A DNA stretch of 64,000 nt from Tetragonia tetragonoides. Taxonomy: Eukaryota > Streptophyta > Magnoliopsida > Caryophyllales > Aizoaceae. This document shows, piece after piece, positions 44,115 to 55,398 of this stretch. Under the pieces are notes generated by a model. That model searched no databases and was not told where the DNA came from. It worked only from the letters and a program-made list of their open reading frames with translations. The position numbers and the translations under genes were made by a program. The stretch is taken from NCBI GenBank assembly GCA_038025085.1, contig CM076139.1, positions 52,060,807 to 52,124,806 of the forward strand, in the 5' to 3' direction. The stretch's first letter is position 1; every line of letters begins with the position of its first letter.

Positions 44115-44144
44115 CGCGTGCGATGCACGCGGTCCAACAACTAG
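44115..44144 (+). other. Helitron 3' terminus
   Basis: Seven-base-pair stem CGCGTGC/GCACGCG with loop GAT, then GTCCAACAACTAG and host T. The same layout occurs on the minus strand at 15526-15548. Confidence 0.85.
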
Positions 44145-44359
44145 TATGGAAAAAGTAAACTAACTTGTCTAATTCAATTTGACTAGCCCACCTTTTTGAC
44201 TACTAGTAGTAGAGTACAAATTAAATGAATGGGACATGAATTTATCTAATAACAAAGTTATTATTGAAAATGATGGGTCTTCGTTGTTCATATTGGAATG
44301 ACAAAATTCTTCTCCTCTTTGAAACGAGATGTTTTCCAATTGTTTTAGACTAATAATAA

Positions 44360-44543
44360 GGAAAATGTTTGGTTGATTTAGTGGGTGGGCAATTCATATT
44401 CACTTTGTATCTATCTCTCTCCTACCTTAAATGCTATTTTTCGGGAATAGAGGAGAAAGAATATGAATATAGAAGAGAGAGATAGATACATAAAGGAGGT
44501 GGGTGGCCAACCTAATGAGTAATGAGTAGATGTATCATTCTCC
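44360..44543. mobile_element. MITE, family B, copy 4
   Basis: Ends GGAAAATGTTTGGTTGATTT and GATGTATCATTCTCC, subterminal inverted words CTTTGTATCTATCTCTCTCC and GAGAGATAGATAC, flanked by TAA on both sides. It is the clearest copy of the family. Confidence 0.8.
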
Positions 44544-44546
44544 TAA

Positions 44547-45495
44547 TAATAATTGATAATGATTTCAGTATTTTATTTGACGTCGCGTTTAATCAAGTGG
44601 AATTTAAAGATAAGGTGGGAGCATAAGTGACAAATGCCCCGCTGTCACAAATCAGTAGTTAAGGATTCAGATCTTTATAAGGAGAATAAATTCTTTCCTA
44701 CCTTTCTTTGTAGGGAGGGTCTTCTCATCTGCTTAAATTCGTCAGCCCATCAAAGATATGTTGGTTTGTCTACATGTGTGGATTTCAGGCTATTGTATGC
44801 GTCCTTGTAGCAAAAAGAAAAAAAAAAGTGAAGTTTCCCCGAAGAAAAAAAAGAAAAAAGAAAAAGAAGTTGAGACAAAAAGCCCAACTCCGAAGTTGCA
44901 ACACTACCTTGATAGTTTCGGGCCGAACTTCCTTAAATATCTCCAATGGGATTAATTTCATGTAAGCCCATTATCTGATTGTTATGGCATGATGCGAAAT
45001 TGCGAAGGCCCAATTCGCCGGTGAAGGTTACAATAACAGGGCAACAAAAGAATTTTGTACTGTACTCCACAATACTTGCAAGAATTATGCAAACATTAAT
45101 CACCGAATCTATCCTTTAGAGAAGAACTTGTCGTACAAAGATGGTGAACTTTAAGTTTAAGAGACATCTTCCGGTATTCTAGAGTCCCTCAAAGTGTAGG
45201 GGTTCAATATCTTAATGGAATTTCAGGTGACCACAAATTAAATGTCAAATATAAATTATGAAATTTGGACGTGCGAAAAGATATTAAGAGTAACACTTGA
45301 AGGATGTCGAAGTACCTGAAACTGATTATTGGGTACTCTATCAAGTTGCTTTTGATTTTCCTTTCACTGGTCACCCACTATAAAGACCCGAACATACAAT
45401 ACATGGTGAATATGATATCCCATTGTCGGGATGGCCTTCTGAAGACAGTAGGGCCCTCTTAGGTAAGCATGAATCCATTTGAGTACTGAAGCTGA
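44547..45495. other. intergenic DNA left of the Mutator-like element
   Basis: No gene. An A-rich stretch at about 44813-44872 follows a body ending ATTGTATGCGTCCTTGTAGC, which could be the tail of another retroposon. No target duplication was found. Confidence 0.4.
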
Positions 45496-45504
45496 AAATA
45501 TAAA
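45496..45504. repeat. 9-bp target-site duplication, left
   Basis: AAATATAAA, identical to 62851-62859. Nine base pairs is the Mutator signature. The bases next to it differ on the two sides, so the duplication is exactly nine. Confidence 0.85.
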
Positions 45505-45651
45505 GCCAAATGATATATGTCCTATGAGGAGATTGTTAAGGGTGTCTCCTTGGATACGTGGCACTGATGTGTTGATAAGGTGACTTTAAATTTTACTACA
45601 GGCGCTGAATGACGTGGTTAAGCATCGTTAAAAAAATAGGGGGGTCACGTG
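45505..45651 (+). repeat. MULE left terminal inverted repeat
   Basis: See the element entry. It carries CTCCTTGGATACGTGGCACT at 45547 and GGTCACGTGA at 45643. The partner is at 62713-62850. Confidence 0.75.
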
Positions 45652-46654
45652 AGTGAAAAGCAATTTGAATTAAAGGCTTATTAAGGTCAAAGGCTTATTA
45701 GAAACTTTGACCAACCAAGAAATCATTCTCTCTCTACGTTTAGGCTCGAGCTGCTACTGGAAATCAAACACATAACCCTCAATTTGAATGAAGATGGCGA
45801 AATGTCTTTTGTCCAATACCACGGTCTAATGAAGGCTAAACAGTACTTATGATGAAGAGAAGGCGAGTAATTTGGTAGATAGAAACCCCAAAAAAAGCTT
45901 TAGTAGAGAAGCCCCAAAATCTCAAACCCTAGAATTACGTAGCGTGAATGTGGAAGAAATTGGCAAATATAAATTGCATTTGAACAAATTGAAGGCTTAA
46001 GATGGGTGATTGAAAGGTACAAATGATGTGAGGAGGGTAAATCGTGATGGACGAGTTGGAGTAGGCTAAATCGTGAAGGAGGAGGTCGTTGGAGCATACG
46101 TATCTAATCGAATTGAGCAGGTATTTTTAATTAGTTTGATAAGTTTATTATTTTGAAGAAGATTTAGAAATAAATGAGAAGAAACTGGAAATTGGGCATG
46201 TTGGAGATAGTATAGTGAAAGGATTTAAAGTCCTTATGTGATTGAAAAATGTGAAAAAACCAAAATTTTGAAGATAAAAATGGTTTCATTTGTTATTGGA
46301 AAAATGTTGTTTATCAGTAATATAATGTTTTGATAGGGGTAGTAAGTAGCATGTGTTTAATGTGCAGAATGCTTTGAAGATAAAAAATGGTACTATAATG
46401 CTTTGATAGGGGTAGTAAGTAGCATGCTTTGAAGATAAAAATGGTTTCATTTTAGTTTAGGATGTGATTTATTTATGAATATGTGATGTGTTGTTGTGGT
46501 GTTTACTTTGATTATTTTCTTTATAATTATGAGATTTGTTGTTGAGGTGTTGACTGTGGTGTTGAGTATTTATCTTATGATTATGTGATGTATTGTTGGG
46601 GTGTTGAATGTTGAATAAATTGATTATGATTATTTGATGTGGTTGGTTTTGAAG
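45652..46654 (+). other. MULE 5' region before the transposase
   Basis: AT-rich leader/promoter region. A 30-bp phrase containing GATAGGGGTAGTAAGTAGCATG occurs twice (about 46334 and 46410). No gene recognised. Confidence 0.5.
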
Positions 46655-49600
46655 ATGGATAAATCAGAAGAGGTATTATCTTGGGAATTTTCTGTTGAAA
46701 AATCATTACGTGATGAAAGTGAATATGAAGAGGAAGTTAGTGATAGTGATAATGATACAGAAAGTTATAGTAGTGATAGTGGTAGTGATAGTATTAGCGG
46801 AAGTGATGTTGATAGAGAAGTAGATAGGTTGTAGGTTCATGAATTGAAGTGTCCCTTTAAGGGAGGATGTAGAGGTAGGTGGTGATGATGTTGGTGTGGT
46901 AGGGGTGGAGGTAAGTAATGAGGTCCCTGTGGAACCAATGGTCTCTCCACCAGTTGTTGGTGATAGTTATGGATGTTTGGTGGAAGCTATGAGTTTTTTG
47001 CAAAATTATGGGAAGAGCATAGGATTTGGTTTGTGAAGTTTTCTAATAACAATGATAAGCATGGTGAATTGAAGAATCAACTATTTGCATGTCATAAAGC
47101 GGGAAAGAGGGCTGCAAAGGTTCGTAAGGTTGAGCGGCGTAGACCAACATCTAGGACTGGTTGTGGGGTGAGGGTTGGTTGTAGTAGGCAAGTTTGTGGC
47201 CGTTGGAAAGTGTTGACAGTGAAGTTAGAGCACAACCATGATGTATGTCCAACAAAGTCTCGACAAATAAAACAATTTAGGAATGTACGTTCTGTAGCAA
47301 GGAGGCTGGAATATTTGGAGGAGTCGGGTGTTGGAACTAGTCATTGTGTGAGAGCTACAACAGGTCAAGTTGGTGGTCCTGCAAATATGCCTTGTACTCC
47401 TAGGGATGCTCGGAATCATTTAGATAAAATAAGAAGGGAGAGGTTGAAGTCTGGAGATGCTCATGGTTTATTTAAATCATTTTAGAAAATGCAAAAGTTG
47501 AACCGTGGATTTTTGTATGAGATTGATAGTGATGAGAAAGATCGATTACGTAATGTGTTTTGGATTGATCCAATAAGTTGTGGGGCTTACAAAGATTTTA
47601 ATGATGTCATCACCTTTGACACAACTTACTTGGTTAACAAGTACAAGATGCCCTTTGCATCATTTATTGGTGTTAATCATCCTGGGCAATCAATATTGCT
47701 AGGATGCGCCTTGATTTGTAAAGAGGATGTTTCAACATTCACATGGTTGTTTAGGACTTGGTTGAAGGCTATGGGAAATGTACAACCAGGAGCAGTGATA
47801 ACAGGTCAATGCAATAGCATTAGGTTAGCTATTGAGGAAGTATTTCCCACCTCTAGGCATAAATTCTGTTTATGGCACATTTTGGTGAAGTTTCCAGACA
47901 AGTTTAAAGGGTATAGGAGATACAAACCATTACTGAAATTATTTTATGCTGTTGTGTATGACTCAATGACAGTGGCTGATTTTGAAGTGAAGTGGGTAGC
48001 TACGATAAATGAATTTGACCTCCAACGAAATGGAAAACGATGGGATTGGTTGGTTAGTTTGTATAGGTGGCGGCGGAAATGGGTTCCTGTGTATGTGAAT
48101 GACCAGTTTTGGGCTGGTATGTCCTCTAGCCAGAGAAGTGAGTCTATGCATGCATATTTTAAAGGATATGTTCATAAGAAAACAGGGTTGAAGGCATTTG
48201 TTGAAAACTACGAGCAAGCTCTTAGTGATAAGATTGAGGCTGAGGAGAGGGCAGATGGTGATAATATGCTTGGAAGTATTCCTACTAGATTCACGCTTGC
48301 TATGGAATTGACCTTCCAAAAGGTATATACTCATAATATTTTTCGCAAAGTGCAGGATGAAATGGAAGGGATGTTCTATTGTGACATAGAAGAGGTTGAG
48401 AGCAATGGAGAAGAAGTTATATACAAAGTTGTGGAGGTGAAAGAGAAAAAGAATAAGACTACAAAGACACGGGATTTTAAAGTTATTTATGGGATTCATG
48501 AGGGCATAGTGAAATGCATATGCAACATGTTTGTTTGGAAATGCCTACTTTGTAGACATGCTACGAAAGTGTTACAAAAACAACGTGTCGTTGTTGTGCC
48601 TGAGACTTATATATCACAAAGTTGGCGGAGGGATATAAAGAGGCCTCATAGTAATGTCAAGTTGATTGGAGTTGGAGGCAAGTGGACTGAGGAGCGTGAG
48701 CGACAACGCAGGTTGGAGGCACAATTTTATGCAGTTGCTGATCTTGCAGTACACACTGAAGAGAAAACCTCATATTTTGAGGGTGTGATAAAGAATGTTG
48801 GTATTTTGTTAGAGGAAAGCACATGGGAGGCAAATGGTGGTGGTGGTGGTGTGGAGCAAAATGGTGATGTTGGGGAGGAAGCTGGTGATGGTGTGCAGCA
48901 AAATGATGATGTTGGGGAGGAAGCTGTTGATGGTGTGGAGGAAGGATTAGTTGGGGGACGCATTAGGTATGCAGATCCTTTGGTAGTGAATTGTCGTGGC
49001 AGACCAGGTGATAGAAAGAAAAGTTTGAACGAGGTTATGTGGAGGGGGGGTGGCAGCAATATGAGTGGAGGGGGTAGAGAAAGAGGTGGAGATGGAGGGA
49101 GAGCAAGAGGCGGAGGGAGAGCAAGAGGCGGAGGGAGAGTTGGTTTAGAAGATGAAGAAGACGACTCCTTTGTTCGTCGAAGAAGGACTCGACATATACG
49201 TATGGAAACAAATGAGGCACCATCTACAGAGATTGGGTTCCTTACTTTAATGTATTTAAATAAACTTAATATAGACAATTTAAAAAAAGATTTATTGTAT
49301 TCATACATTCAGGCTGTTATTGAGGTATCCCCGAGGACTCCCAGGACTCCCCGGACTCCGAGGCCCCCTACAGCAGCTGCTGTTGTGCAGTCTCCTTGTA
49401 CACCAGTGTTATCGTATCAGGGTAGCAACAATACTATACAGGTATAGCTTTTCATTGGTTTTTTATGCAATAGTATGTCCTCTGTTATTCTGTTATGAGT
49501 TTTAAAATTTTAAAATTGAATGTATATTGTGACTTAGTTGTGATATTGCAGGTTCAACATGGATCACCGAACAATAAAATGATGTATTATCCACCGTATG

Positions 49601-49908
49601 TGTTATCAGTTGGGGCAATGAACAATCCTCAAAATCTTGTGATGGACCCATGTTCAAACCCAATGATGCAAATAGGGATGCAAATGGGGAGTCCAGTTTT
49701 AAACCCAATGATACAAATGTGTATGCAAATGTTAAATTGTCCGAGTAACTCGATGATGGAAATGGTGAGTTATTAAACATATGTCATAATTAAACCAATA
49801 ATTGTTAGATTTTGACAGGTGTTTTTTTTGAAGGGTATTCCAAGAACTGGTGAAATGAGTAGCTTGTTGCATGGTATGGTTTCTGATCCGGAGCGACATA
49901 CTCAGTGA
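46655..49908 (+). pseudogene. MURA/FAR1-type MULE transposase, disrupted
   Basis: Starts at ATG 46655 with an acidic Ser/Asp-rich stretch. The FAR1-like DNA-binding region follows in pieces: EAMSFLQNYGKSIGFG (about 46985) and KNQLFACHKAGKR (about 47073) lie in different frames. A stop at 47483-47485 is followed directly by an open frame to 49441. This holds the MULE catalytic domain: first Asp in TFDTTY, second site VITGQC where the family has Asp after Thr, then HKFCLWHI. A SWIM zinc finger (KCICNMF, then CLLCRH) and a Gly-rich tail follow. Introns at 49442-49551 and 49765-49833 lead to a Met-rich exon and a 24-residue last exon ending at 49908. Two frameshifts, one stop and the Asp-to-Gly change make it unlikely to work. 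Confidence 0.9.
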
Positions 49909-51048
49909 ACATATAGACAACTTACACATCAAACATAGTGATGGTGTTGAGCATGTGGTTTGTAATATTGAGATTTGAAGTGTAATTGTTGGTGTGTAAA
50001 TGGTGAAACTGTGCATTTAGATTTGAAAATGGTACTCAGGTAGTATGTTTTATGCATGGATTGGGTTATTGTGGGAGGGCAGAAGGAAGTGGCATTTTTC
50101 TTTGGTGTGTAATTAATTGGGCTGTTTGGTAGACAATTGTTGTGGCTTATTATTCATTTTAAGGACGTGGCATTGTTGTTAGGCCTTATAAGGAAGTGGC
50201 CTTTTTGTAAGGAAATGACCTTTTTGTAAGGAAGTGGCCTTGTTATAATGAAGTGGCCTTTATGTTTGGGCTTATAGCCGAGATTGCAGAATGCATAAAA
50301 GTATGATGGGTTTGGTGTTTAAGTAATTGGGCTGTTTGGTAAACAATAGTTGTGGCTTATTATTTATTGTTGATCCATCCCCTGATTTGGCATTATGTAT
50401 CCATCTCCCCATCCCAGTTTTCAGCTATTTTTGTGGACATTGGTTGGCTATAAAAACCTCAATTAAAGCAAGAAAAATGGAGAACTGGAAATTTTAATCC
50501 CTTCGTGCGTTGGGTAGGTCATCAGTATTTTACGGTTTTTAAAAGACAATTGTAGAACAATTGATATGTGTAATATTTTGGATATGAGTGGGATGTATAT
50601 GTTAAAGGCATGAATTACGCAAACAATTTACATTAGGTTATTATTGATTTGAAATAAATTTGAGATCATATGGACAAAAAAAGATTACTTACCAAATCTT
50701 GGAAAAAAAAAATGTCCAATTTAACATGAAAGAAATATCATAGGCAGAAATCAGTAAAATAAAAGAAAAAAACATCACCATTTAGAAACATAAGATCTGA
50801 ATTAAAAGTCGGAAATATTACATGTCCATAATAACAAAGTTCCTGAAATAACCCATAATTTTAAGCCAATCAAACAAGGAAGTCACTGAAAGACAATACA
50901 ATTACATATGCCTTATAATCCAACCTGCGATTGCGAAGGCAATCAAGTAAATTGGAAAATACCCAGACCAAATTGTGTTTCGTTGAGTGGAGCGGGCTAA
51001 GTGGACATTGAGTCGTCCAATTTTGGTGGTAAGAGCGGTTACTTGCTG
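49909..51048. other. MULE spacer after the transposase
   Basis: Transposase 3' region. It contains a 19-bp unit repeated four times (50190-50265). No other gene recognised. Confidence 0.55.
50190..50265. repeat. four tandem copies of a 19-bp unit
   Basis: AAGGAAGTGGCCTTTTTGT and three variants in a row. Looser single copies lie at about 50083 and 50161. Confidence 0.88.
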
Positions 51049-51504
51049 CTACAAATCTTGTTTTTTCTTTTTCAGACAGGAATATCTTGACTCCATAGCC
51101 GCTACTTGCTCCCTTAGTTCATGTATCTCGTTTGGGTTAGTGTCAGGGAACAATTCTATGTACTTGGTTGCAATTGTTTGTTTTAGATCAACAATCAAGA
51201 GAAACATGTGACAATTTGCATTCTACAAGATTAAGAGAAGTGAACTTGTAAGTAATGAAAAAAAAAAGTGATAAACATGAAATTGAAGTAGCCATACCTT
51301 CCAAGTTGGGCACCCATAGAACTGTTTGCCATGATTTTCAGTTTGTTTGCCTACAGTTTGAAAGGCTGCGACTTTGTCATGGGAGCACACAACAGTCCCA
51401 TCTTGCCTCAAGCGAATGATTTGGGGTTGCTTTTGGGATGAGGATGGACCGTTGGACGAAAATTCAGAATTGTTGTTGGTTCTAGTAGGAGTTATATTCG
51501 ACAT
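51049..51504 (-). CDS. small GRF-type zinc-finger protein in the MULE
   Basis: Two exons, 51298-51504 and 51049-51222, with a GT-AG intron of 75 bp and both exons in phase 0, giving 126 residues. The Ser/Asn-rich N-terminus is followed by a GRF-like zinc finger: VVCSHDKVAAFQTVGK, then GKQFYGCPTWK, with the last ligand supplied by the second exon (NANCHMF). Thus Cys-x-His and Cys-x(6)-Cys pairs. The C-terminal part (LREQVAAMESRY) is predicted helical, and the end is basic. Small proteins of this kind, GRF finger plus coiled coil, are frequent in plant genomes. GRF fingers bind single-stranded nucleic acid in several repair enzymes. It is convergent with the transposase and intact, so it may be an accessory gene. 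Confidence 0.75.
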
Positions 51505-51895
51505 GGCTGGGTTGCTGGAATGCTGGAGATGGGAAGATGAGAAAGGAGACTGGAGAGGGGAGAAGGGAGAGAAACGAAGAACTTAAAAAAGTGACAGTTA
51601 CTTTTGTAAACCTTTAAATAAAGAGGTGATTATATGAGAGTGGAGGGCGGGAGATGGCAATTGGGGGTTGGACTATGTGCATTGTGATGGTGAATTAATA
51701 TTCATAATGTTCACTTAAACGAATTGTACACATTGACTAGGAAAAAAAAAACCCAATTGTACACATTACATTCATTTGAAATTAAAAAATACATATTTAT
51801 TCATTCATTGAATATGAAATTTAAATATATAAATATGTAATGGTTACGTAAGATAATGTGGCACATATAATTAGAGATAATATAATGTCACCTAG
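51505..51895. other. MULE spacer
   Basis: Presumed upstream region of the zinc-finger gene, AT-rich. The + strand open frame at 51374-51586 is antisense to it and not a gene. Confidence 0.5.
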
Positions 51896-53270
51896 TGATT
51901 ACTGATTATTGACGTTAATTATGACATGTATTAATTGAAAGATCAAAAAACATTAAAAAAAAGAGTGTGAGACATTTAATTGAGTGATTATTGGTGTTAG
52001 CTATGTGAATTACTCCCTCCGTTCCACAATATAAGTCGTTTAATATTTTTGCACACGAATTAATAAAGCTATTAAATAGTCTCAATTCTATCAAAAATAA
52101 TTAAACTTGACTAGTTTACCCCTTGACTTTGTATTTAGCCAAAAAATGAGTAATTAATGAGGTAATGTGAAAGAAGGGTAAAATAGGTAAACAATAATAA
52201 ATGCTTTATTTGAACTCTAAAACGACTTATAATATGGGAAAAAATCAATTTTCTAGAACGACTTATATTGTGGGACGGAGGGAGTATTTATTATCATTAT
52301 TAAGTGATTAGAAGTGTTAGCTATGACAATGATCAAAAATATAGATCGTTTACACTAGGAGACAATTAATTTAGTGACATTAGTGGTTATTGGTCTTAGC
52401 TATGTGAACGATATATTATCATTATTAAGTGATGAGATGTGTTAGTTATGTCAATGATCTATTACCATTGTTAAGTGAGTAGAGGACTTACCTGTGTCAA
52501 TGATGTATTACCATTGTTAAGTGATTACAGGTGTTAGCTATGTCAATGATCTATTATCATTATTAAGTGATTAGAGGTCTTAGTTATGTGAACTATATAT
52601 TATCATTATTAAGTGATGAGAGGTGTTAATTATGTCAATGATCTATTACCATTATAAAGTAATTAGAGATGTTAGCTATGTGAATGAACTATTATCATTA
52701 TTAAGCGATTAGAGGTGTTAGTTATATGAATGATCTATTATCATTATAAAGCGATTAGAGGTGTTAGCTATGTCAATGATCGATTATCATTATAAAGTGA
52801 TTAGAGGTGTTAGCTATGTCAATGATCGATTATCATTATAAAGTAATTAGAGGTGTTAGCTATGTGAATGATCTATTATCATTATAAAGTAATTAGAGGT
52901 GTTAGCTATGTGAATGATCTATTATCATTATGAAGCGATTAGAGGTGTTAGCTATGTGAATGATCTATTATCATTATGAAACGATTAGAGGTGTTAGCTA
53001 TGTCAATGATCTATTATCATTATGAAGTGATTAGAGGTGTTAGCTATGTCAATGATCTATTGACATTGTTAAGTGATTAGAGGTGTATAAATAAAAAATA
53101 TAGACCATTTATACTAAGAGACAAATAATTGAGTGACGTTAGTGATTATGTGTCTTAGTTATATCAATGATCTATTGACTTTGTTAAGTGATTTTTGGTG
53201 TTAGCTATGTGAATGATCTATTATCATTATAAAGTGATTAGAGGTGTTAGCTATGTCAATGATCTATTAT
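51896..53270. repeat. 46-bp tandem array, about 17 units, interrupted by a MITE
   Basis: The unit is approximately AAGTGATTAGAGGTGTTAGC followed by TATGTCAATGATCTATTATC and ATTATT. Units at about 52420-53080 are most regular, spaced 45-47 bp. Older, diverged units occur left of the MITE (about 51896-52010) and near 53140-53270. No coding capacity. It lies between the zinc-finger gene and the XRCC3-like region. Confidence 0.92.
52013..52284. mobile_element. Stowaway MITE (Tc1/mariner type)
   Basis: Ends CTCCCTCCGTTCCACAATAT and ATATTGTGGGACGGAGGGAG are perfect inverted repeats for at least 20 bp, extending with AAGTCGTTT against AACGACTT. TA flanks both sides (52011-52012, 52285-52286). It sits inside a unit of the 46-bp array, so it inserted after the array formed. 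Confidence 0.96.
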
Positions 53271-53282
53271 CTATTATCATAA

Positions 53283-53440
53283 ACTTTAAATTTACACTAA
53301 CCCTAAATCGAGCGGGAATAAAAAGTTGAACTTTACACTAAACCTAAATCGAGCGGGAACAAAAATTGGATATTTATACTAATCCTAAATCGAGCGGGAA
53401 TAAAAAATTCAAATTTACACTAAATTAAATAGAACGGGAG
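53283..53440. repeat. short tandem repeat with CCTAAATCGAGCGGGAA
   Basis: Three to four units of about 42-47 bp, each with TTTACACTAA.CCTAAATCGA followed by GCGGGAA.AAAAA. Confidence 0.88.
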
Positions 53441-54250
53441 GGATGTGAGACTGGTTTCGTAGGGTTATTTGAGCTGGAAAAATATTGGAAAGCCGCGTGT
53501 CAGGTTCCCTTAAAGTCATGATGTGACAATTCGTTTGATATATTAATATGGCATATGGCAGTGCAGGTGGCTTATCTGCTTATGACACGCCACTTAAATT
53601 TTTACTACATTGCTGAAACCATTTTACTACACCGCATAGATAAATTGAGAACATTGGTATGCGAAATTCAAAATTAACAGCTACTATGTATTAGGAACCT
53701 GCGTGTCAGTTGCTTTATAGGATCATGTCACATGTGGCAGAGGAGACATGGTTCTTATGACACGCAAAATCAGTTTTTACTACATTGCCAATAACGTTTT
53801 ACTACATGTGAAAGAAAACGAAATGTTCAGTCACAAAATATTTTGGGAACCCAAGGAATTATTTGGCATGCTCTTATTTTATTAAAAAAATGACTTTATT
53901 TAGTACGAAAAACCTATCAGATACTTTCCATGGCCATTGGGTTACCATTATGAAGGACACACCTTTGACTTTTATCCTTAAGGGGGGGATTTGACACATG
54001 TAGACCTAAGGAAGTAGTGTAGGTTAGTTTCCAATTTCATGTATTAGTAAATAGTGCATTTTAACAAGGAAAACCAACCCACTGTCATATTAGATTAACG
54101 CTAGATTTCCGTTCACAGCAACCTCTAGTTGAGAGACAAATATGTTTGTATAAAACTACAGGTGTTAAAAAAATTAAATGCACTGTTTCATTTTCACCAA
54201 CACCCTAATCCTCCTTGGTCCTTACAATTAAGCCTCTACAATTAATACAC
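53441..54250. other. MULE spacer with a diverged internal repeat
   Basis: Two similar segments (about 53495-53640 and 53695-53820) share CGTGTCAG, TTATGACACGC and TTTTTACTACATTGC. No gene. Confidence 0.55.
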
Positions 54251-54920
54251 ATGGATTTAGCCATGTCAGTGGGTTTTGTGGGTGTGAAAGATAAAGGTAA
54301 AATGCCTCCTAATGGTGAGTTCCTTTTACTTATAATTTTTAAGCATCCCCTCCTTTTTATTTAATATGTTTTCGATTTCAGTTTAAAGATAAAATACATA
54401 ATTATGAGAGGAATTTGTATCTTGATTAGGAAAATGTCTACTTGCCATTATGTAGTCATGTATAGTTGCAAAATAATTGTTCTCATTATACGTTCATAAT
54501 TTACTTTGTTTTGTTATTCACATATCTTTAACTGTTGTGCATGATTATTCATCCGAAGAAAACAATTCTGCTGATTTGCTACCTATTTGTGTATCACCAA
54601 CTGATTACAAGACAATGTTCAATGACTACAAAACTAAATTGGATACTTTGGAAGCTGTGGTTAAGGAATTTTTCAGCAGGCTACTTGGAGAGAGTTCAAG
54701 GCGCCACCTCAATTGGCTCTTGTTTGGAGAAGAGCCATTACCGAATTTATATCGACTAAGTGGCCGGGCCAAGTCCAATGACCCTGTTCCTTCTATTCCA
54801 CCACCACCTACCACTAGTCAACGTGAATCAAAAAGGCCAAGAACTAACAAGAAGACTCCAACTAAGGTGACCTCCACTGGCGCAAAACCAACCACTAGGG
54901 CTGATGGAAAAAAAACTTGA
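54251..54920 (+). CDS. possible small MULE-borne gene, function unknown
   Basis: A first exon may run from ATG 54251 to a donor after 54314 (MPPN at the end). The supported part is the open frame covering about 54540-54920. It encodes SPTDYKTMFNDYKTKLDTLE, a predicted helix (VVKEFFSRLL), then GEEPLPNLYRLSG, a Pro-rich linker and a basic tail with nuclear-localisation-like KRPRTNKK, ending at TGA 54918-54920. The acceptor between the exons is uncertain; the AG near 54557 would keep the frame. I recognise no family. It reads towards the XRCC3-like gene. Confidence 0.4.
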
Positions 54921-55398
54921 TGGTGGACTTTCAAGATTTGTGCTCCTCAGAAACTTGAACTGTTTGGTGGGTCCTCAATATGGCACATGGAGAACATGTA
55001 CTGAATTAATGCCTTTTGTTTGTGTTTAGGTAGTGTGTCTTATTTTACTATCATGGTATTTTGATGTGTTTAGAAGCGGATATTCTAGGTCCAAGTGTCA
55101 CTAGGAAATTATATATGGTCTTCAATCTAACTAATTTAAATTAGTTATATTAAAGAGCATATTAGGTAGTGTGTTTAATTTACTGTCATGGAAAATGTGT
55201 TGTTTAATTGGCATTAGCTCTATATTGAAGTTAAAATTGTGTTGAGAATCAGTTTCAATCAGTTTTTTATTTGGATCATCAATCATGGTATATTGATCAC
55301 TGGCAATTAATTGAAACGAAGAAATACTCCTAATGAAGAAGGTCAAACAAATAACACCATATTTTATTTCATTTATAAGGACATACTCACTTTTCGGC

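Larger units (their letters stand above)
39120..44144 (+). mobile_element. probable gene-capturing Helitron (5' end unknown)
   Basis: The right end is clear: hairpin CGCGTGCGATGCACGCG (44115-44131), a short spacer, CTAG (44141-44144), then T. Upstream lie several unrelated exon-like fragments with GT and AG borders (39382-39496, 40423-40549, about 40970-41050, 42124-42325) but no gene that reads through. This mosaic is what exon-capturing Helitrons carry. No Rep/helicase is present. The start coordinate given is only a rough outer limit. Confidence 0.55.

Noticed and set aside
47963..48499. 178-residue minus-strand protein
   Set aside because: It is antisense to the catalytic part of the transposase and has no motif.
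48727..49308. 193-residue Pro-rich protein on the minus strand
   Set aside because: It is the antisense shadow of the Gly-rich end of the transposase.
46655..49908. Functional FAR1/FHY3 light-signalling gene
   Set aside because: It lies inside MULE ends with a 9-bp duplication, is frameshifted and has a stop, so it is a transposase rather than a domesticated FAR1 gene.
51896..53270. CRISPR-like array
   Set aside because: Units are directly adjacent 46-bp tandem repeats without unique spacers, in a plant genome.
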